Part shown: positions 1 to 9,076 of the stretch, piece after piece
Position numbering within the stretch: the stretch's first letter is position 1
How the letters are laid out: each line of letters starts with the position of its first letter
NCBI RefSeq assembly: GCF_003994475.1
Contig: NZ_RZNY01000011.1
Span: 124,001 to 188,000 of the forward strand
From: Paenibacillus anaericanus
GTDB taxonomy: Bacteria; Bacillota; Bacilli; Paenibacillales; Paenibacillaceae
Length of the DNA stretch: 64,000 nucleotides
Direction of reading: 5' to 3'
Notes under the pieces: model-generated
What the model was told of the DNA's origin: nothing
Databases searched by the model: none
Seen by the model: only the letters and a program-made list of their open reading frames with translations
Position numbers and translations under genes: made by a program

Positions 1-2
1 TG

Positions 3-479
3 GATGCAACCCAGTCGATACACAGCGACTTGAGTGCCACGCTTGAAGAGACAGGAAGTCTCACTTTCCTCAGTCCTGATGCCCTACTGGCATTGGAAGT
101 GACAGCTCACCATGCAAAGGTTAATACTTTGCTTCTTCGGACAAGCGAACTCGTTCGAGACGAAGCACGTCGCCAGTATAAGAACATTTCAGGACGTCAG
201 AAGTCGTTCGGCCGAGGGGCAGATCTTATTGGAGCCAAACTCAAAGGTGCCGATCTTAGAGGGGCTAACTTAAGAGGGGCTTACCTTATTGCCGCTGATC
301 TCAGAGGAGCCGATCTTAGAATGGCTGACCTTATCGGAGCTGACTTCAGAGACACGGACCTTAGAGGTGCCGATCTCTCAAATAGTATCTTTCTCACCCA
401 ATCTCAACTGGGCGCTGCAAAAGGCGATGGGCAGACAAAGTTTCCAAAGTCACTCTCTCGCCCAGAACATTGGTCCTGA
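3..479 (+). CDS. Pentapeptide-repeat protein (5' end outside window)
   Basis: The frame is open to the left edge, so the gene probably starts upstream; a TTG at position 30 is the first possible start visible here but has no clear ribosome binding site. From about residue 65 to 125 after that TTG the protein is a run of A(D/N)LxG-type pentapeptides (for example ADLRGANLRG and ADLIGADFRD), which fold as a right-handed quadrilateral beta helix. The family has no single function; some members mimic DNA and protect gyrase, most are uncharacterised. The tail after the repeats is short and not distinctive. Confidence 0.8.
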   Translation, partial: DATQSIHSDLSATLEETGSLTFLSPDALLALEVTAHHAKVNTLLLRTSELVRDEARRQYKNISGRQKSFGRGADLIGAKLKGADLRGANLRGAYLIAADLRGADLRMADLIGADFRDTDLRGADLSNSIFLTQSQLGAAKGDGQTKFPKSLSRPEHWS

Positions 480-514
480 CGTATAACATAGCGTTATAAA
501 GAGATGTCCTTGTT

Positions 515-820
515 CTATCGATCAGTTTCAGTGAACCGAATTCTTTGGACCCTATCGTTTGATGGATCAAATTCAATATTGACGTAAACACCAAACTCCT
601 TGCCCTCTTTGTTTACAAGCCATAGTTTGAATCTCTCTTCAGATTTTTGTGAGGTCAAATCAGTGCGACCCAAATGCTTATAATCGAGGATGGTCGCCTG
701 GTAACGTTTTTGTGTTTCTTTCACTGCAAGGGCACCCCATTTTGCGTAATCCGGGGCAGCTCCTACGGATATTGTTGATGCTATGAGCAGAACTAGTAGG
801 GAAATCATAACTTTTCTCAT
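515..820 (-). CDS. Small secreted DUF3889-like protein (YqzG/YhdC type)
   Basis: About 101 residues. An N-terminal signal peptide (MRKVMISLLVLLIAS, then VGAA before the likely cleavage site) is followed by PDYAKWGALAVKETQKRY, a pattern I associate with the DUF3889 family of small exported Bacillus proteins. The ATG at 820 is preferred over the upstream GTG at 829 because an AGGTG sits about seven bases before it. Function unknown. The gene is convergent with the pentapeptide-repeat gene. Confidence 0.7.
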   Translation of the reverse strand: MRKVMISLLVLLIASTISVGAAPDYAKWGALAVKETQKRYQATILDYKHLGRTDLTSQKSEERFKLWLVNKEGKEFGVYVNIEFDPSNDRVQRIRFTETDR

Positions 821-913
821 ATCTGGCACCTACCTGGAAAGAATTTATTTGTTCTAATTATTCCCTATAAGTTCCGCTAGTACACTAAAACAGAACATTC
901 CCGTAACAGAAAA

Positions 914-939
914 AAAAGGCTGCCACATGGCAGCCTTTT
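914..939 (-). terminator. Terminator of sugar permease operon
   Basis: Perfect 12-bp inverted repeat (AAAAGGCTGCCA, 2-base loop) with a run of A on the left, giving a U-tract on the minus strand. It lies just past the last permease gene. Confidence 0.85.
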
Positions 940-1031
940 CGATGTTTATATATCGAGCACCAGCATTTTGACTTTATCCAGAGATCCGCCTATTGTACGT
1001 GCTCTTCTTCAAATGCCAGCTTAACAATGGG

Positions 1032-1886
1032 TTATTCTTTCACCCCACCCAGCGCTACGCCCGCGATAATATAACGGGATAACAGGAAGTAAACTACAAA
1101 GAGCGGTAAAGCCGTCAAAGCCAGCCCCATGTAGATTGAGCCGAACTCAACCCTGTAAATATCACCTCGAAGCAAGCTTACCATGATCGGCATCGTATAT
1201 TTTTCCTTCTGCGTCAGCAGAATCAGCGGCATGAACAGGTTGTTCCAATTGGCCACAAAGGCAAAGATAGCCTGCGTCGCCACTGCTGGCATCATCAGCG
1301 GCAAGATGATCCGGTTGAATGTGGAGAATTCACCAGAACCGTCTACGCGTGATGCTTCCACAATCTCTAAAGACAGAGTTGCAAGAAGGTATTGACGCAT
1401 GAAGAACACTACTGCCGGCGCTGCAATCGCGGGTAGAATCAGTGGAAGAAAGTTGTTTGTCCAATGCAATTTATACATGAACTGATAGAATCCAATTGCG
1501 CTTGCCTGTGAAGGAATTAACATCACACACATGATGAAGGTGAAGAATGGCCCGCGCAGTCTCCAGTTATAGGTCACAAGTCCATAAGCTGCCAAGGACG
1601 AGAAATAGACTGTACAAAGGGTTGCAGCACTGGAAATGATGAACGAATTCAGGAACCCTTGAATTGGATCGAAGCTCTTGTCGAGCAACACTCGCAGGTT
1701 GCTCATCATATGGGTCGAAGGAAGCAGCGAGAGACCACTTTGGATTTCCGGTGTAGAGCGTGTAGCATTTACAAACATGATCCAAAACGGAAGGATGCTG
1801 AGCACCGCCAACAAGATGCAGACGATATAGATAATCGTCTTAATTATCTTTCGATTGGCGGTTCCACTTTTTTGTATTGTCGCCAT
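1032..1886 (-). CDS. Carbohydrate ABC transporter permease, MalG/AraQ type
   Basis: 284 residues with six predicted membrane helices. The inner-membrane permease signature that docks the ATPase (EAA loop) is visible as EASRVDGSGEFSTFNRIILPLMMPA near residues 178-200, and the C-terminus VALGGVKE is typical of this group. It is the second permease half of an ABC importer for a sugar or oligosaccharide. Four bases separate it from the upstream permease, so the two are one operon. No ATPase gene is nearby, as is usual for Firmicute sugar importers that share one MsmX-like ATPase (inference). Confidence 0.93.
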   Translation of the reverse strand: MATIQKSGTANRKIIKTIIYIVCILLAVLSILPFWIMFVNATRSTPEIQSGLSLLPSTHMMSNLRVLLDKSFDPIQGFLNSFIISSAATLCTVYFSSLAAYGLVTYNWRLRGPFFTFIMCVMLIPSQASAIGFYQFMYKLHWTNNFLPLILPAIAAPAVVFFMRQYLLATLSLEIVEASRVDGSGEFSTFNRIILPLMMPAVATQAIFAFVANWNNLFMPLILLTQKEKYTMPIMVSLLRGDIYRVEFGSIYMGLALTALPLFVVYFLLSRYIIAGVALGGVKE

Positions 1887-1889
1887 ATG

Positions 1890-2864
1890 TTACACCTCCC
1901 GCACGGCTGCTTGGGCAGCCTTTTCAGTTCTATATTTCTTTTCCGCTTTTTTCAATTTTGCTGCGTCGCGGTCGCGCATCAGGTAGAACAGCAATCCAGA
2001 CAATATCGCCGCGATCCCGAACATGAGCATGCTCGCCGCTGCAGCGCGATTATACATAAAGCTGCCCTTGAACGCTTGCCCGTAGATAAACATGGATGTG
2101 GTTAGCGTGGAGTCGTCTGGTCCGCCCAGAAGGAAAAGTTGCGGAATATCGAACATGGTCAAGCCACCAACCATCGATGTAATCAGTGTAAAGAGCAATA
2201 TCGTACGCAGACTTGGCAGTGTAATACGGAAGAAGGTTTGAATTCCGTTTGCGCCATCGATCGCTGCAGACTCGAAGAGAGCGGGATTTATGCCCATCAC
2301 ACCTGCAATAAGGATAATCATGGTGTTTCCGTACCACATCCAGAACTGGATGAACGACACAATACCTCGCGCTGTCGTCTTATCCTGAAGAAAGAATATT
2401 GGAGCGTCGGACCATCCCAGCGTTTGAAACAAACTGTTTATGGGACCCATAGGATAAGAAAACATAGTACTGAAAAGTATGGCGATCGTACTCGCAGTGA
2501 TAATATTGGGCATGTAGAGCAGAACTTTGAACACGCCTTGTCCCTTAATGTTGAGGCGTCGGTTCGTGAACCATGCAGTCAGCAAGAGCGCGAGAACCAT
2601 CTGGGGAATAAAGTTGGTAATCCAAAGTAACCCCGTGTTGAACAGAGACTTCCTGAACGAGGGGTTATCAAAAATGAGATCTTTGAAGTTTTGAAAAGGA
2701 TTCTCCATAATATGGATTGGTTTTGGTATTAATCCCTTCATGTCGGTGAACCCGATGACAGCGGTATATAAGATCGGATACAGCGAGAAAATCAGAAATG
2801 CTAGGACAAACGGAAAGGTAAAAATATAGCCATATTTCGAATAGTTGACACCTTTGCGGCGCAT
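1890..2864 (-). CDS. Carbohydrate ABC transporter permease, MalF/AraP type
   Basis: 324 residues, six or seven membrane helices. The EAA loop reads ESAAIDGANGIQTFFRITLPSL near residues 202-223, the standard ATPase contact of the MalF class. A GAGGTGAG ribosome site precedes the ATG. It pairs with the MalG-type permease immediately downstream and follows a binding-protein gene after a strong hairpin. The substrate cannot be read from the sequence; related systems import oligosaccharides or plant polysaccharide fragments. Confidence 0.93.
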   Translation of the reverse strand: MRRKGVNYSKYGYIFTFPFVLAFLIFSLYPILYTAVIGFTDMKGLIPKPIHIMENPFQNFKDLIFDNPSFRKSLFNTGLLWITNFIPQMVLALLLTAWFTNRRLNIKGQGVFKVLLYMPNIITASTIAILFSTMFSYPMGPINSLFQTLGWSDAPIFFLQDKTTARGIVSFIQFWMWYGNTMIILIAGVMGINPALFESAAIDGANGIQTFFRITLPSLRTILLFTLITSMVGGLTMFDIPQLFLLGGPDDSTLTTSMFIYGQAFKGSFMYNRAAAASMLMFGIAAILSGLLFYLMRDRDAAKLKKAEKKYRTEKAAQAAVREV

Positions 2865-2889
2865 GCTCTCTCACCTCATTAATTGATAT

Positions 2890-2915
2890 GAAGGGGCGGG
2901 AATACCCGCCCCTTC
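2890..2915 (-). other. GC-rich intercistronic stem-loop
   Basis: A perfect 11-bp stem (GAAGGGGCGGG, loop AATA) between the binding-protein stop and the first permease start. No U-tract follows on the minus strand, so it is better read as an mRNA-stabilising or attenuating hairpin that keeps binding-protein expression above permease expression (inference) than as a full terminator. Confidence 0.75.
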
Positions 2916-2924
2916 AGCTCCTAC

Positions 2925-4337
2925 TTATTCGCTATCGATGTCAAGTTGGTCTTTGACTTGTTGCTTGAATGTTTCAATCGCTTTGTCACGATCTTTGTTG
3001 CCCGCAGTGTATTCGCGTACTTGATCGCGCCATAACTTGTTAATCGTTTCGTCGTATTGAGTCAAGTTCTTACCGGATGCGTTGGCATTGGCCGGAACAA
3101 AGATGTCGAATATGTTCTGTCCGCCAACCAATGGTAATTCGCCGTTAGACTTATCCATGACAACGGAGGAAGCAACGCTGTCCTTCGCGCCTTGCTCGCC
3201 ATCTTTCATCGTTCCGTTAGCCCAGTAGTACTGGAGGCCAGTTTCAGAAGTATCGAGCGTTACCCACTTGATGAAGTCCGCAACAGCTTGTTTCTTGGCT
3301 TCGTCCTTGACTACGTCTTTGTTAGCGAGTAACCAAGTTCCTCCCCAGAAGAAGCCTGTTGGTGGCTCAGTAACTGCCCAGTCACCATTTGTATCTTTTG
3401 CATTATCGCTTAACGTATAGTTAATGAGCCAAGCAGGACCGAAGAAACCGAATACCGGTTTGACACCTGTGCCGGACATATCGGCGAACCATCCTTCCTG
3501 CCAGTCTTGTGTATCGTTGTGATAGCTATTATCTTTCAGCTTTTTGGAGAGATCAAGGAACTCTTCGCGCTTAGGATCGATATGAAGCTTTCCATCGACA
3601 ATCCAGCCTTTGTCAGAACTGTTCTCGATCGCGTGCCAAATATCTCCGTCTCCAGAAACTATGCCATATCCTTTGGCTTTTAGCTTTGCAGCTGCTTCGT
3701 AGAACTTATCCCAGCCAGGTCCCACTTCAGTTTTAATCGTTGCCGGATCGTCCGTTCCAAAAACATCCTTGGCAATCGATCGCCGATAGATGAAAGATCC
3801 GCCGGTCGCCTGATAGCCAAGACCTTTCAGATTACCGTCTAAACTTCCGATGTCAACTGAGTATTGGGCGATGCCAGCGTCCTTTACCATTTGGTCGTCA
3901 AGGCCCAGGTCAGCATAGTTGGCAGCATAGGAGGATGCATCACCTTGTGTATACTTGAGTACGAACGCAGCTTCAGCTGCATAAATGTCCGGGGCATCTT
4001 TGCCGCCACCGGCTAGGGCCTGATCAAGAGCCGGTTGATAAGCTCCATCGGTGGTTGCGACAATCGTGGTTTTGAACTCCACATTCGCGTCGGGATGAGT
4101 TTCTTTATACTTTTTGGTCATGTTCGGAATCTCGTCCGTGAAGCTCCAGAGATTGATGGTGACTTTCGAATCACTTTTTGCTGGCTCCGCGGCAGTGTTA
4201 GTTGATGGAGCTTGACTTGAGTTTGAGCTGGATGAGTCTGTGTTTGATTTCCCACCACATGCAGTAAGAACAGATGACATCACCAGTATTGCAGAGAGTC
4301 CGACGAAAATACGTTTCATACCTTTCATGCGTTTCAT
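2925..4337 (-). CDS. Sugar ABC transporter substrate-binding lipoprotein
   Basis: 470 residues. A basic N-terminus and hydrophobic segment end in a lipobox (VLTAC, Cys27), followed by a Ser/Asn-rich linker and a family-1-type solute-binding fold (TINLWSFTDEIPNMTKKY opening, HPDANVEF). A GGGGAGG six bases before the first of three in-frame ATGs decides the start. It should sit in the membrane outer leaflet and feed the two permeases downstream. The binding protein at 4561-5883 belongs to a separate transcript, divided from this one by a terminator. Confidence 0.93.
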   Translation of the reverse strand: MKRMKGMKRIFVGLSAILVMSSVLTACGGKSNTDSSSSNSSQAPSTNTAAEPAKSDSKVTINLWSFTDEIPNMTKKYKETHPDANVEFKTTIVATTDGAYQPALDQALAGGGKDAPDIYAAEAAFVLKYTQGDASSYAANYADLGLDDQMVKDAGIAQYSVDIGSLDGNLKGLGYQATGGSFIYRRSIAKDVFGTDDPATIKTEVGPGWDKFYEAAAKLKAKGYGIVSGDGDIWHAIENSSDKGWIVDGKLHIDPKREEFLDLSKKLKDNSYHNDTQDWQEGWFADMSGTGVKPVFGFFGPAWLINYTLSDNAKDTNGDWAVTEPPTGFFWGGTWLLANKDVVKDEAKKQAVADFIKWVTLDTSETGLQYYWANGTMKDGEQGAKDSVASSVVMDKSNGELPLVGGQNIFDIFVPANANASGKNLTQYDETINKLWRDQVREYTAGNKDRDKAIETFKQQVKDQLDIDSE

Positions 4338-4506
4338 ACTTAACCTCCCCTTTTATATTGATTCCTCGGTTTTATGTAACCGCATACATAATTATAGATC
4401 CAATGATCCATTCGCATAAGGAACCATTCTTTGGGGATACTTCCACTATTTTTGGGTTGTGTTCCTTGGAATCCGTTAGGAACTTATACTTTCTTTAATA
4501 AAAAAA

Positions 4507-4534
4507 GACACCAAGGGATCTCTACCTTGGGGTC
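4507..4534 (-). terminator. Terminator after the two-component/binding-protein transcript
   Basis: Stem GACACCAAGG with 9 of 10 pairs and an 8-base loop, followed on the minus strand by a run of T. It ends the kinase-regulator-lipoprotein transcript, so the permease operon needs its own promoter between 4340 and 4500. Confidence 0.8.
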
Positions 4535-4560
4535 TCAATTATCCGTGACATTACCTTTGT

Positions 4561-5883
4561 TTACTTACCCGCTTTTAGGGCTTCATCCTGTTTCTTGATG
4601 AATTCTTCCGGAGTGACCGCTTTGCCGAACAACGCCTGAACCTGATTAATGTGCCTACTGGAAGCGGCTGGCTTCATCTGGGTATCTAGATAAAGGGTTA
4701 CTTTGTTGGCCTTGTTCAATTCGTCTAATAGATCAATGAACATTTGCGGGAGCTTGATGGCCGCGGTATCTACTTTGGTAGCGGGTATTACACCCGCATC
4801 AACAACGGAATGCTCTCCCCATTTCTGAACGAAGAAGCTGACGAAACTTTTAGCCTCCCGAGCATACTCAGAATGTTGAGAAACAAACAATCCTGTCCCT
4901 GGACCACCAACCCAATCATCAACATTGCCTTTGCCACCTGCAACCGTCGGGAACTTGAAATAACCTATCTTGGCTTTAAATTCTTCGGATACGTCCTCAG
5001 CGGTCGTGTAATTAGGCAGTTCCCAAGTACCTATGGCGTACATGGCCGAATTCCCGTTCATAAACTGTTCTTTGGCTTCGTCATTGGATAAACCATTATA
5101 TCCTTTGATGAATGTGTTCAGGTTCACCAGCTCTTCTACTTGTCTTGCAGCCTCAAGCAAGGAAGGGTCTGTGAAGTCCTGGTTCACAACGGCTTTATCC
5201 AGTAGGTCCGGTCCCCCTATACGATCAGCCAAGTACATGTACCAGAAGGAAGCCGGCCAACCGTCCTTACCGCCAAGTGTAACGGGGGGAACTCCGTTAT
5301 CGTTCAGCGTTCGGATGATCGCTTTCAGATCTTTTAAGGTTTGGGGAGGCTGTAGATCATATCTCGAAAATATTTCTTTGTTATAATAGATCGGAACAAT
5401 GTTTAGTTCGACCGGGAGAGCATACGTCTTGCCATCAAATGAATACGCTTCGGTCGTGCCAGCTACGAATTTCCCATTCAACTCGCCCTGCAAAAGATCG
5501 TCCATGACCGCAAACTTGTTTCCCTTAACATAGGGATCCATGAAACCGGCTGCCCAAGTGAACCCGATGTCCGGCAGATCATTGGATGCGGCAAGCACCC
5601 TCAGTTTGCTCTTGTACTGTTCATTTTCAAGTACTTCCGTCGTGATGGTGATATTCGGATTGGCTTCTTCAAACTCACTGATGATTTCTTTTACCATTTT
5701 GTTTTGCGCGGAGTTGTTGCCATCTGACCATAGATGCATCATTTTTAAAGTTATTTTCTCACCGTTACTCTTGGAACTGTTCCCTTCGTTGCCGCCGCAA
5801 GCGGTCATTATCAGCAGCAAGACCAGGAATACGGCACAATATACTACGATTCTCTTCGTGGGTATCCCCCCTTGTCGAGTCAT
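4561..5883 (-). CDS. Extracellular solute-binding lipoprotein coupled to the two-component genes
   Basis: 440 residues with a lipobox (LIMTAC, Cys29) and a bacterial solute-binding fold (LKMMHLWSDGNN near residue 45, PVELNIVPIYYNKEIF near residue 160). Its ATG overlaps the stop codon of the response regulator gene (TAATG), so it is probably translated by coupling; no strong ribosome site is visible. This position suggests either a transporter component or an accessory sugar sensor that hands the signal to the kinase (inference). It is only distantly similar to the binding protein at 2925-4337. Confidence 0.92.
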   Translation of the reverse strand: MTRQGGIPTKRIVVYCAVFLVLLLIMTACGGNEGNSSKSNGEKITLKMMHLWSDGNNSAQNKMVKEIISEFEEANPNITITTEVLENEQYKSKLRVLAASNDLPDIGFTWAAGFMDPYVKGNKFAVMDDLLQGELNGKFVAGTTEAYSFDGKTYALPVELNIVPIYYNKEIFSRYDLQPPQTLKDLKAIIRTLNDNGVPPVTLGGKDGWPASFWYMYLADRIGGPDLLDKAVVNQDFTDPSLLEAARQVEELVNLNTFIKGYNGLSNDEAKEQFMNGNSAMYAIGTWELPNYTTAEDVSEEFKAKIGYFKFPTVAGGKGNVDDWVGGPGTGLFVSQHSEYAREAKSFVSFFVQKWGEHSVVDAGVIPATKVDTAAIKLPQMFIDLLDELNKANKVTLYLDTQMKPAASSRHINQVQALFGKAVTPEEFIKKQDEALKAGK

Positions 5884-6683
5884 TATTGGATATGGCCATC
5901 CATACCGTTCCTTTTGGATCGATACTGTCCCGGACTCATCCCATCGTACTCCTTAAACAGTTTGTTAAAATATTTTACGGTCTGATAACCGGTACGACTT
6001 GCAATTTCCGCTATGGGCAGATTTGTTTTCAACAGCAATTCCTTTGCTTTCTGCAATTTTCTACGAGCGACGTATTCGCTGAAGTTCATCTGGCATTGCT
6101 CTTTGAAAAGCGAACTGAAATAACTCCCGTTCAGATGTACATGCCCAGCGACTTCCTGCAGGCTGATCGCCTCCTCTATATGCATTTCCACATAGTGCAT
6201 CGCCTGGCGGACCGGATCGCTTAATGCAGCTTCTTCTTCCCTTATGGCCATCAATTGCGGATCAGCCATCTTCCGCATGAAGACAATATGTTCTTGCTCT
6301 TCCCCTGCCTTTAGAGCATCCTCTACGGATGCAATCAGCTTTTCTCGGCTGGCTGGCTTGAGTAAATAGTCCACTACGGACAAATGAATCGCTTGCTGGG
6401 CGTACTCGAACTCGGCATGGCCGGAGATGAGAATAACGGATGGCTTACGCTGGATTCTTTTCTCCCTCATTTGGCTTATTAAAGCAAGCCCGCTGATTTC
6501 CGGCATGCGTATGTCCGTTATCATAAGTTCCACGGGAATCTCCTCAAGAATTTGCATAGCGGCGACCCCATTGCTTGCCGTGAGGATCTCATATTGACCG
6601 GCTGCCCATACCTCAAGTATTTTCTTCATTCCTTCTCTCGATCTCAGTTCATCGTCGACGATAAGAATCATTCGGCTCCTCAT
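5883..6683 (-). CDS. AraC-type response regulator (YesN family)
   Basis: 266 residues. Residues 6-125 form a receiver domain with acidic pair D10-D11, phospho-acceptor D57 (MITDIRMPE) and a conserved LKPAS lysine near 109. Residues about 160-260 are two AraC helix-turn-helix motifs (ISLQEVAGHVHLNGSYFSSLFK and LPIAEIASRTGYQTVKYFNKLF). The linker is shorter than in many YesN proteins. It should activate sugar uptake genes on a signal from the kinase, whose stop it overlaps by four bases. The likely target is the adjacent permease operon. Confidence 0.95.
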   Translation of the reverse strand: MRSRMILIVDDELRSREGMKKILEVWAAGQYEILTASNGVAAMQILEEIPVELMITDIRMPEISGLALISQMREKRIQRKPSVILISGHAEFEYAQQAIHLSVVDYLLKPASREKLIASVEDALKAGEEQEHIVFMRKMADPQLMAIREEEAALSDPVRQAMHYVEMHIEEAISLQEVAGHVHLNGSYFSSLFKEQCQMNFSEYVARRKLQKAKELLLKTNLPIAEIASRTGYQTVKYFNKLFKEYDGMSPGQYRSKRNGMDGHIQ

Positions 6684-8443
6684 GGCTTTTTGCCTCCTCG
6701 GACAGGAATTTGGATACTGATACGAGTGCCCTTGCCCTTCCGGCTATCAATGGATAATACCGCGCTCTGCTCATTATTAAAAAACAGTTGAAGTCTCCTC
6801 TGCACATTGGCGATTCCCACGCCGGAATCTTTAGACGAAGACACTTCCCCGCTTTCCAGCCCTTCCACAAGGGAGCGCAGCTTTTCCTCATCCATTCCCA
6901 CACCGTTGTCCTCCACCGTAATGGCAATCCGTTCTCCGTCGCGCGCGACCGTCAGCCTTATCCAACCGGGTTCAATTTTACTCTCGACTCCATGCAATAC
7001 GGCATTCTCCACGAGTGGCTGCAGCAACAACCTGGGTAGCTCTACATCTGCAAATTCTGGAGGAGCCTCGATTTCCCAATCTAGGCGGTCTTCAAATCGC
7101 ATCTTCATAATGAGCATATATCGCTTCACATGCTCCAGTTCATCTTGCAGCTTCACCCATTCCCCTTTACTCGGCCCAGTGATGGTATACCGAAATAAAT
7201 CAGACATGGCGACAACATACTCGGCCAGTTGATCTTGATCCTTGTCCAGTAGCGACCAGTACAGAACATCCAAGGTATTAAACAAAAAATGTGGATTGAT
7301 TTGAGCTTGAAGTGCCTTTAACTCGGTGTGACTCCGAGATAACTCTTTCTCATAAACCAACTGGATCAGCTCATTGATGTTATCGATCATTTTGTTATAG
7401 GAATAATTAAGTTCCTTAATTTCCATGGTGGACGATACATTTTCGATGGGCTTCAGAATGCCGAGACGGGTACCTCTCATGGCTTTGATCAGCTTAAACA
7501 CTGGCCGGGTAATTAGGGTAGACAGAAAAAAAGAAAGTAAGATGAATAGCAAAGTACCCATGATGGCCGATACGACAATGGTCGTCCGCAAGACCGATAT
7601 GCCTTTGGTGATGACGTTAACCGGCGTTAAGATGAGCAGCGTCCATCCAGATACGGAAGACCGCTGTTTGACGACGATAAAGGACCTGTTACCGATGGAA
7701 GCAATCTGATCATTGGAACCCTCCAGAAGCATCGCCGCTGTCTTTTCTGAAATGGTGTTATCGTTGGACGTGATCAACTGTCCGTCGGAAGCGAGGAGCA
7801 GCACTGTTTCCGCTTCCCCTTCCCCAGACACTGAGCTTTTCAGCGCAAACTTGCTGCGATCTAAGCGGATGAGCAAATACCCGCCAGTCGTGAAATACCT
7901 ATCGATGATGCTGATTTGTCGAATCGCTAAAAGTGATGTGGAATCGAGCGGGTCGATTCCGAACCAGACGAGGCTTCCTTCCTTCCTCGTCGCCAGTTTA
8001 ATCCAGTCCTCAGGCACCTTATCTCTCAGGCTGCTGCCATCGAGAGGGTACAGCACCGCCCCGTCTTTGTTGTAAAGCTCAACAGATTTGATGCCATCCG
8101 TGTAGATTTGGACCAGATTGATAATAGGTGGCAGCGCCTGTCGTTCCGCAAAGGTAGCCGGTTGACCTTCTAAATCCCGTAAAAGCAGTTGCTGTATATA
8201 CTCGTTTGTCGATACCAGCGTCGTTAGAGAATTGATCTGTTCGAGAATTCCCTCAAGGCGTCCATTAGCCTGAATCGCAGTTTGCTGAATATGCTTCTCT
8301 GCGTTGTTCTTGAGCAGCGTCGAGACCGAATGGAATGTAATCCCCCCGACAAAAATCAGAATGATCAGCATGACAGCGAGAAATCCGAGAAGCATTTGAT
8401 TCCGCAGCGTATTGAAATTTAACCTGGGTAGTATCCGCCGCAC
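6680..8443 (-). CDS. Sensor histidine kinase (YesM family)
   Basis: About 587 residues. Two membrane helices (residues roughly 15-40 and 280-305) flank a large extracellular sensor region of dCache type, followed by a HAMP-like segment. The phospho-acceptor box QINPHFLFNTLDVLYWSL and an HATPase domain with PLVENAVLHG and GVGIANVQRRL are those of the His_kinase/LytS-YesM class. An ATG at 8467 lacks a ribosome site, while AAGGGAGG lies ten bases before the GTG at 8443, so the GTG is preferred. It is the first gene of a kinase-regulator-lipoprotein operon. Confidence 0.94.
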   Translation of the reverse strand: MRRILPRLNFNTLRNQMLLGFLAVMLIILIFVGGITFHSVSTLLKNNAEKHIQQTAIQANGRLEGILEQINSLTTLVSTNEYIQQLLLRDLEGQPATFAERQALPPIINLVQIYTDGIKSVELYNKDGAVLYPLDGSSLRDKVPEDWIKLATRKEGSLVWFGIDPLDSTSLLAIRQISIIDRYFTTGGYLLIRLDRSKFALKSSVSGEGEAETVLLLASDGQLITSNDNTISEKTAAMLLEGSNDQIASIGNRSFIVVKQRSSVSGWTLLILTPVNVITKGISVLRTTIVVSAIMGTLLFILLSFFLSTLITRPVFKLIKAMRGTRLGILKPIENVSSTMEIKELNYSYNKMIDNINELIQLVYEKELSRSHTELKALQAQINPHFLFNTLDVLYWSLLDKDQDQLAEYVVAMSDLFRYTITGPSKGEWVKLQDELEHVKRYMLIMKMRFEDRLDWEIEAPPEFADVELPRLLLQPLVENAVLHGVESKIEPGWIRLTVARDGERIAITVEDNGVGMDEEKLRSLVEGLESGEVSSSKDSGVGIANVQRRLQLFFNNEQSAVLSIDSRKGKGTRISIQIPVRGGKKP

Positions 8444-8586
8444 GCAGTAGCTTCCTCCCTTCTTCATGGGATTATGGAACGATCACCCGCACCACTATGT
8501 AAGGGCTTTCAAAACTTCCTGCAATTATATTAGCATGTTTACTAATTATCCGCTAAGGAATAATTGTGGAAAGCTGTGCTAGATTC

Positions 8587-8624
8587 CCTGTATCCTCATT
8601 GGATTAATCCAATAAGGATACAGG
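8587..8624. repeat. 38-bp near-perfect inverted repeat
   Basis: Two 19-base arms starting CCTGTATCCT match at 18 of 19 positions with no spacer. It has no T-run on either side, so it is not a standard terminator. It lies between the kinase operon start and the end of the Nudix gene, and a TTGACA occurs just beside it on the minus strand, so an operator is possible. Confidence 0.7.
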
Positions 8625-8648
8625 TATTGTCAACACAACTTACCAGTT

Positions 8649-9050
8649 CTACGATAGCAATTTCATCTCCTGCAATTTGTCGAAAATCAGTTGGCTAACT
8701 GAAGATACATGGTTTCGATCACTATAGTTTAGCCAAGCCAATTCTTCTATCTCAGCAGCAGGATTTAATTCTCCTTCAAATTCCGCAGCATAACAAGTCA
8801 TTTTTACTATAACGCCTTCCGATTTACCGTGTGCACCAGCTTCGAAAGTTCCAAAATGCGAGATGGTTTCGCTCTTGATCTGTACAGATAATTCTTCTTC
8901 TACTTCTCTCACAAGCGTGTCGCTATCCGTTTCGCCCGGCTCCCTTTTGCCTCCTGGTATATAATAGAGATCTTTGCCCTTAGAACGAGCACATAATAGC
9001 TGACCATTTTCAACGTGTATCCATGCGATCTTATCTATAGTTGTTGTCAT
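8649..9050 (-). CDS. Nudix hydrolase
   Basis: 133 residues. The Nudix box runs from G34 to V56: GKREPGE, seven residues, then REVEEELSV. The core G-x5-E-x7-REUxEE is intact, while the usual Gly near the end is Ser. Such enzymes cleave nucleoside diphosphates linked to another group; the substrate is not predictable. The ATG at 9050 has AAGGTGGAG upstream and is preferred to a GTG four codons earlier. It follows the YdcZ-type gene by 26 bases and may be the last gene of that transcript. Confidence 0.9.
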   Translation of the reverse strand: MTTTIDKIAWIHVENGQLLCARSKGKDLYYIPGGKREPGETDSDTLVREVEEELSVQIKSETISHFGTFEAGAHGKSEGVIVKMTCYAAEFEGELNPAAEIEELAWLNYSDRNHVSSVSQLIFDKLQEMKLLS

Positions 9051-9076
9051 TGAATTCTCCACCTTTATAATAATTA

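Noticed and set aside
2139-2630. 163-residue plus-strand frame
   Set aside because: Antisense of the MalF-type permease gene with charged low-complexity composition and no family features.
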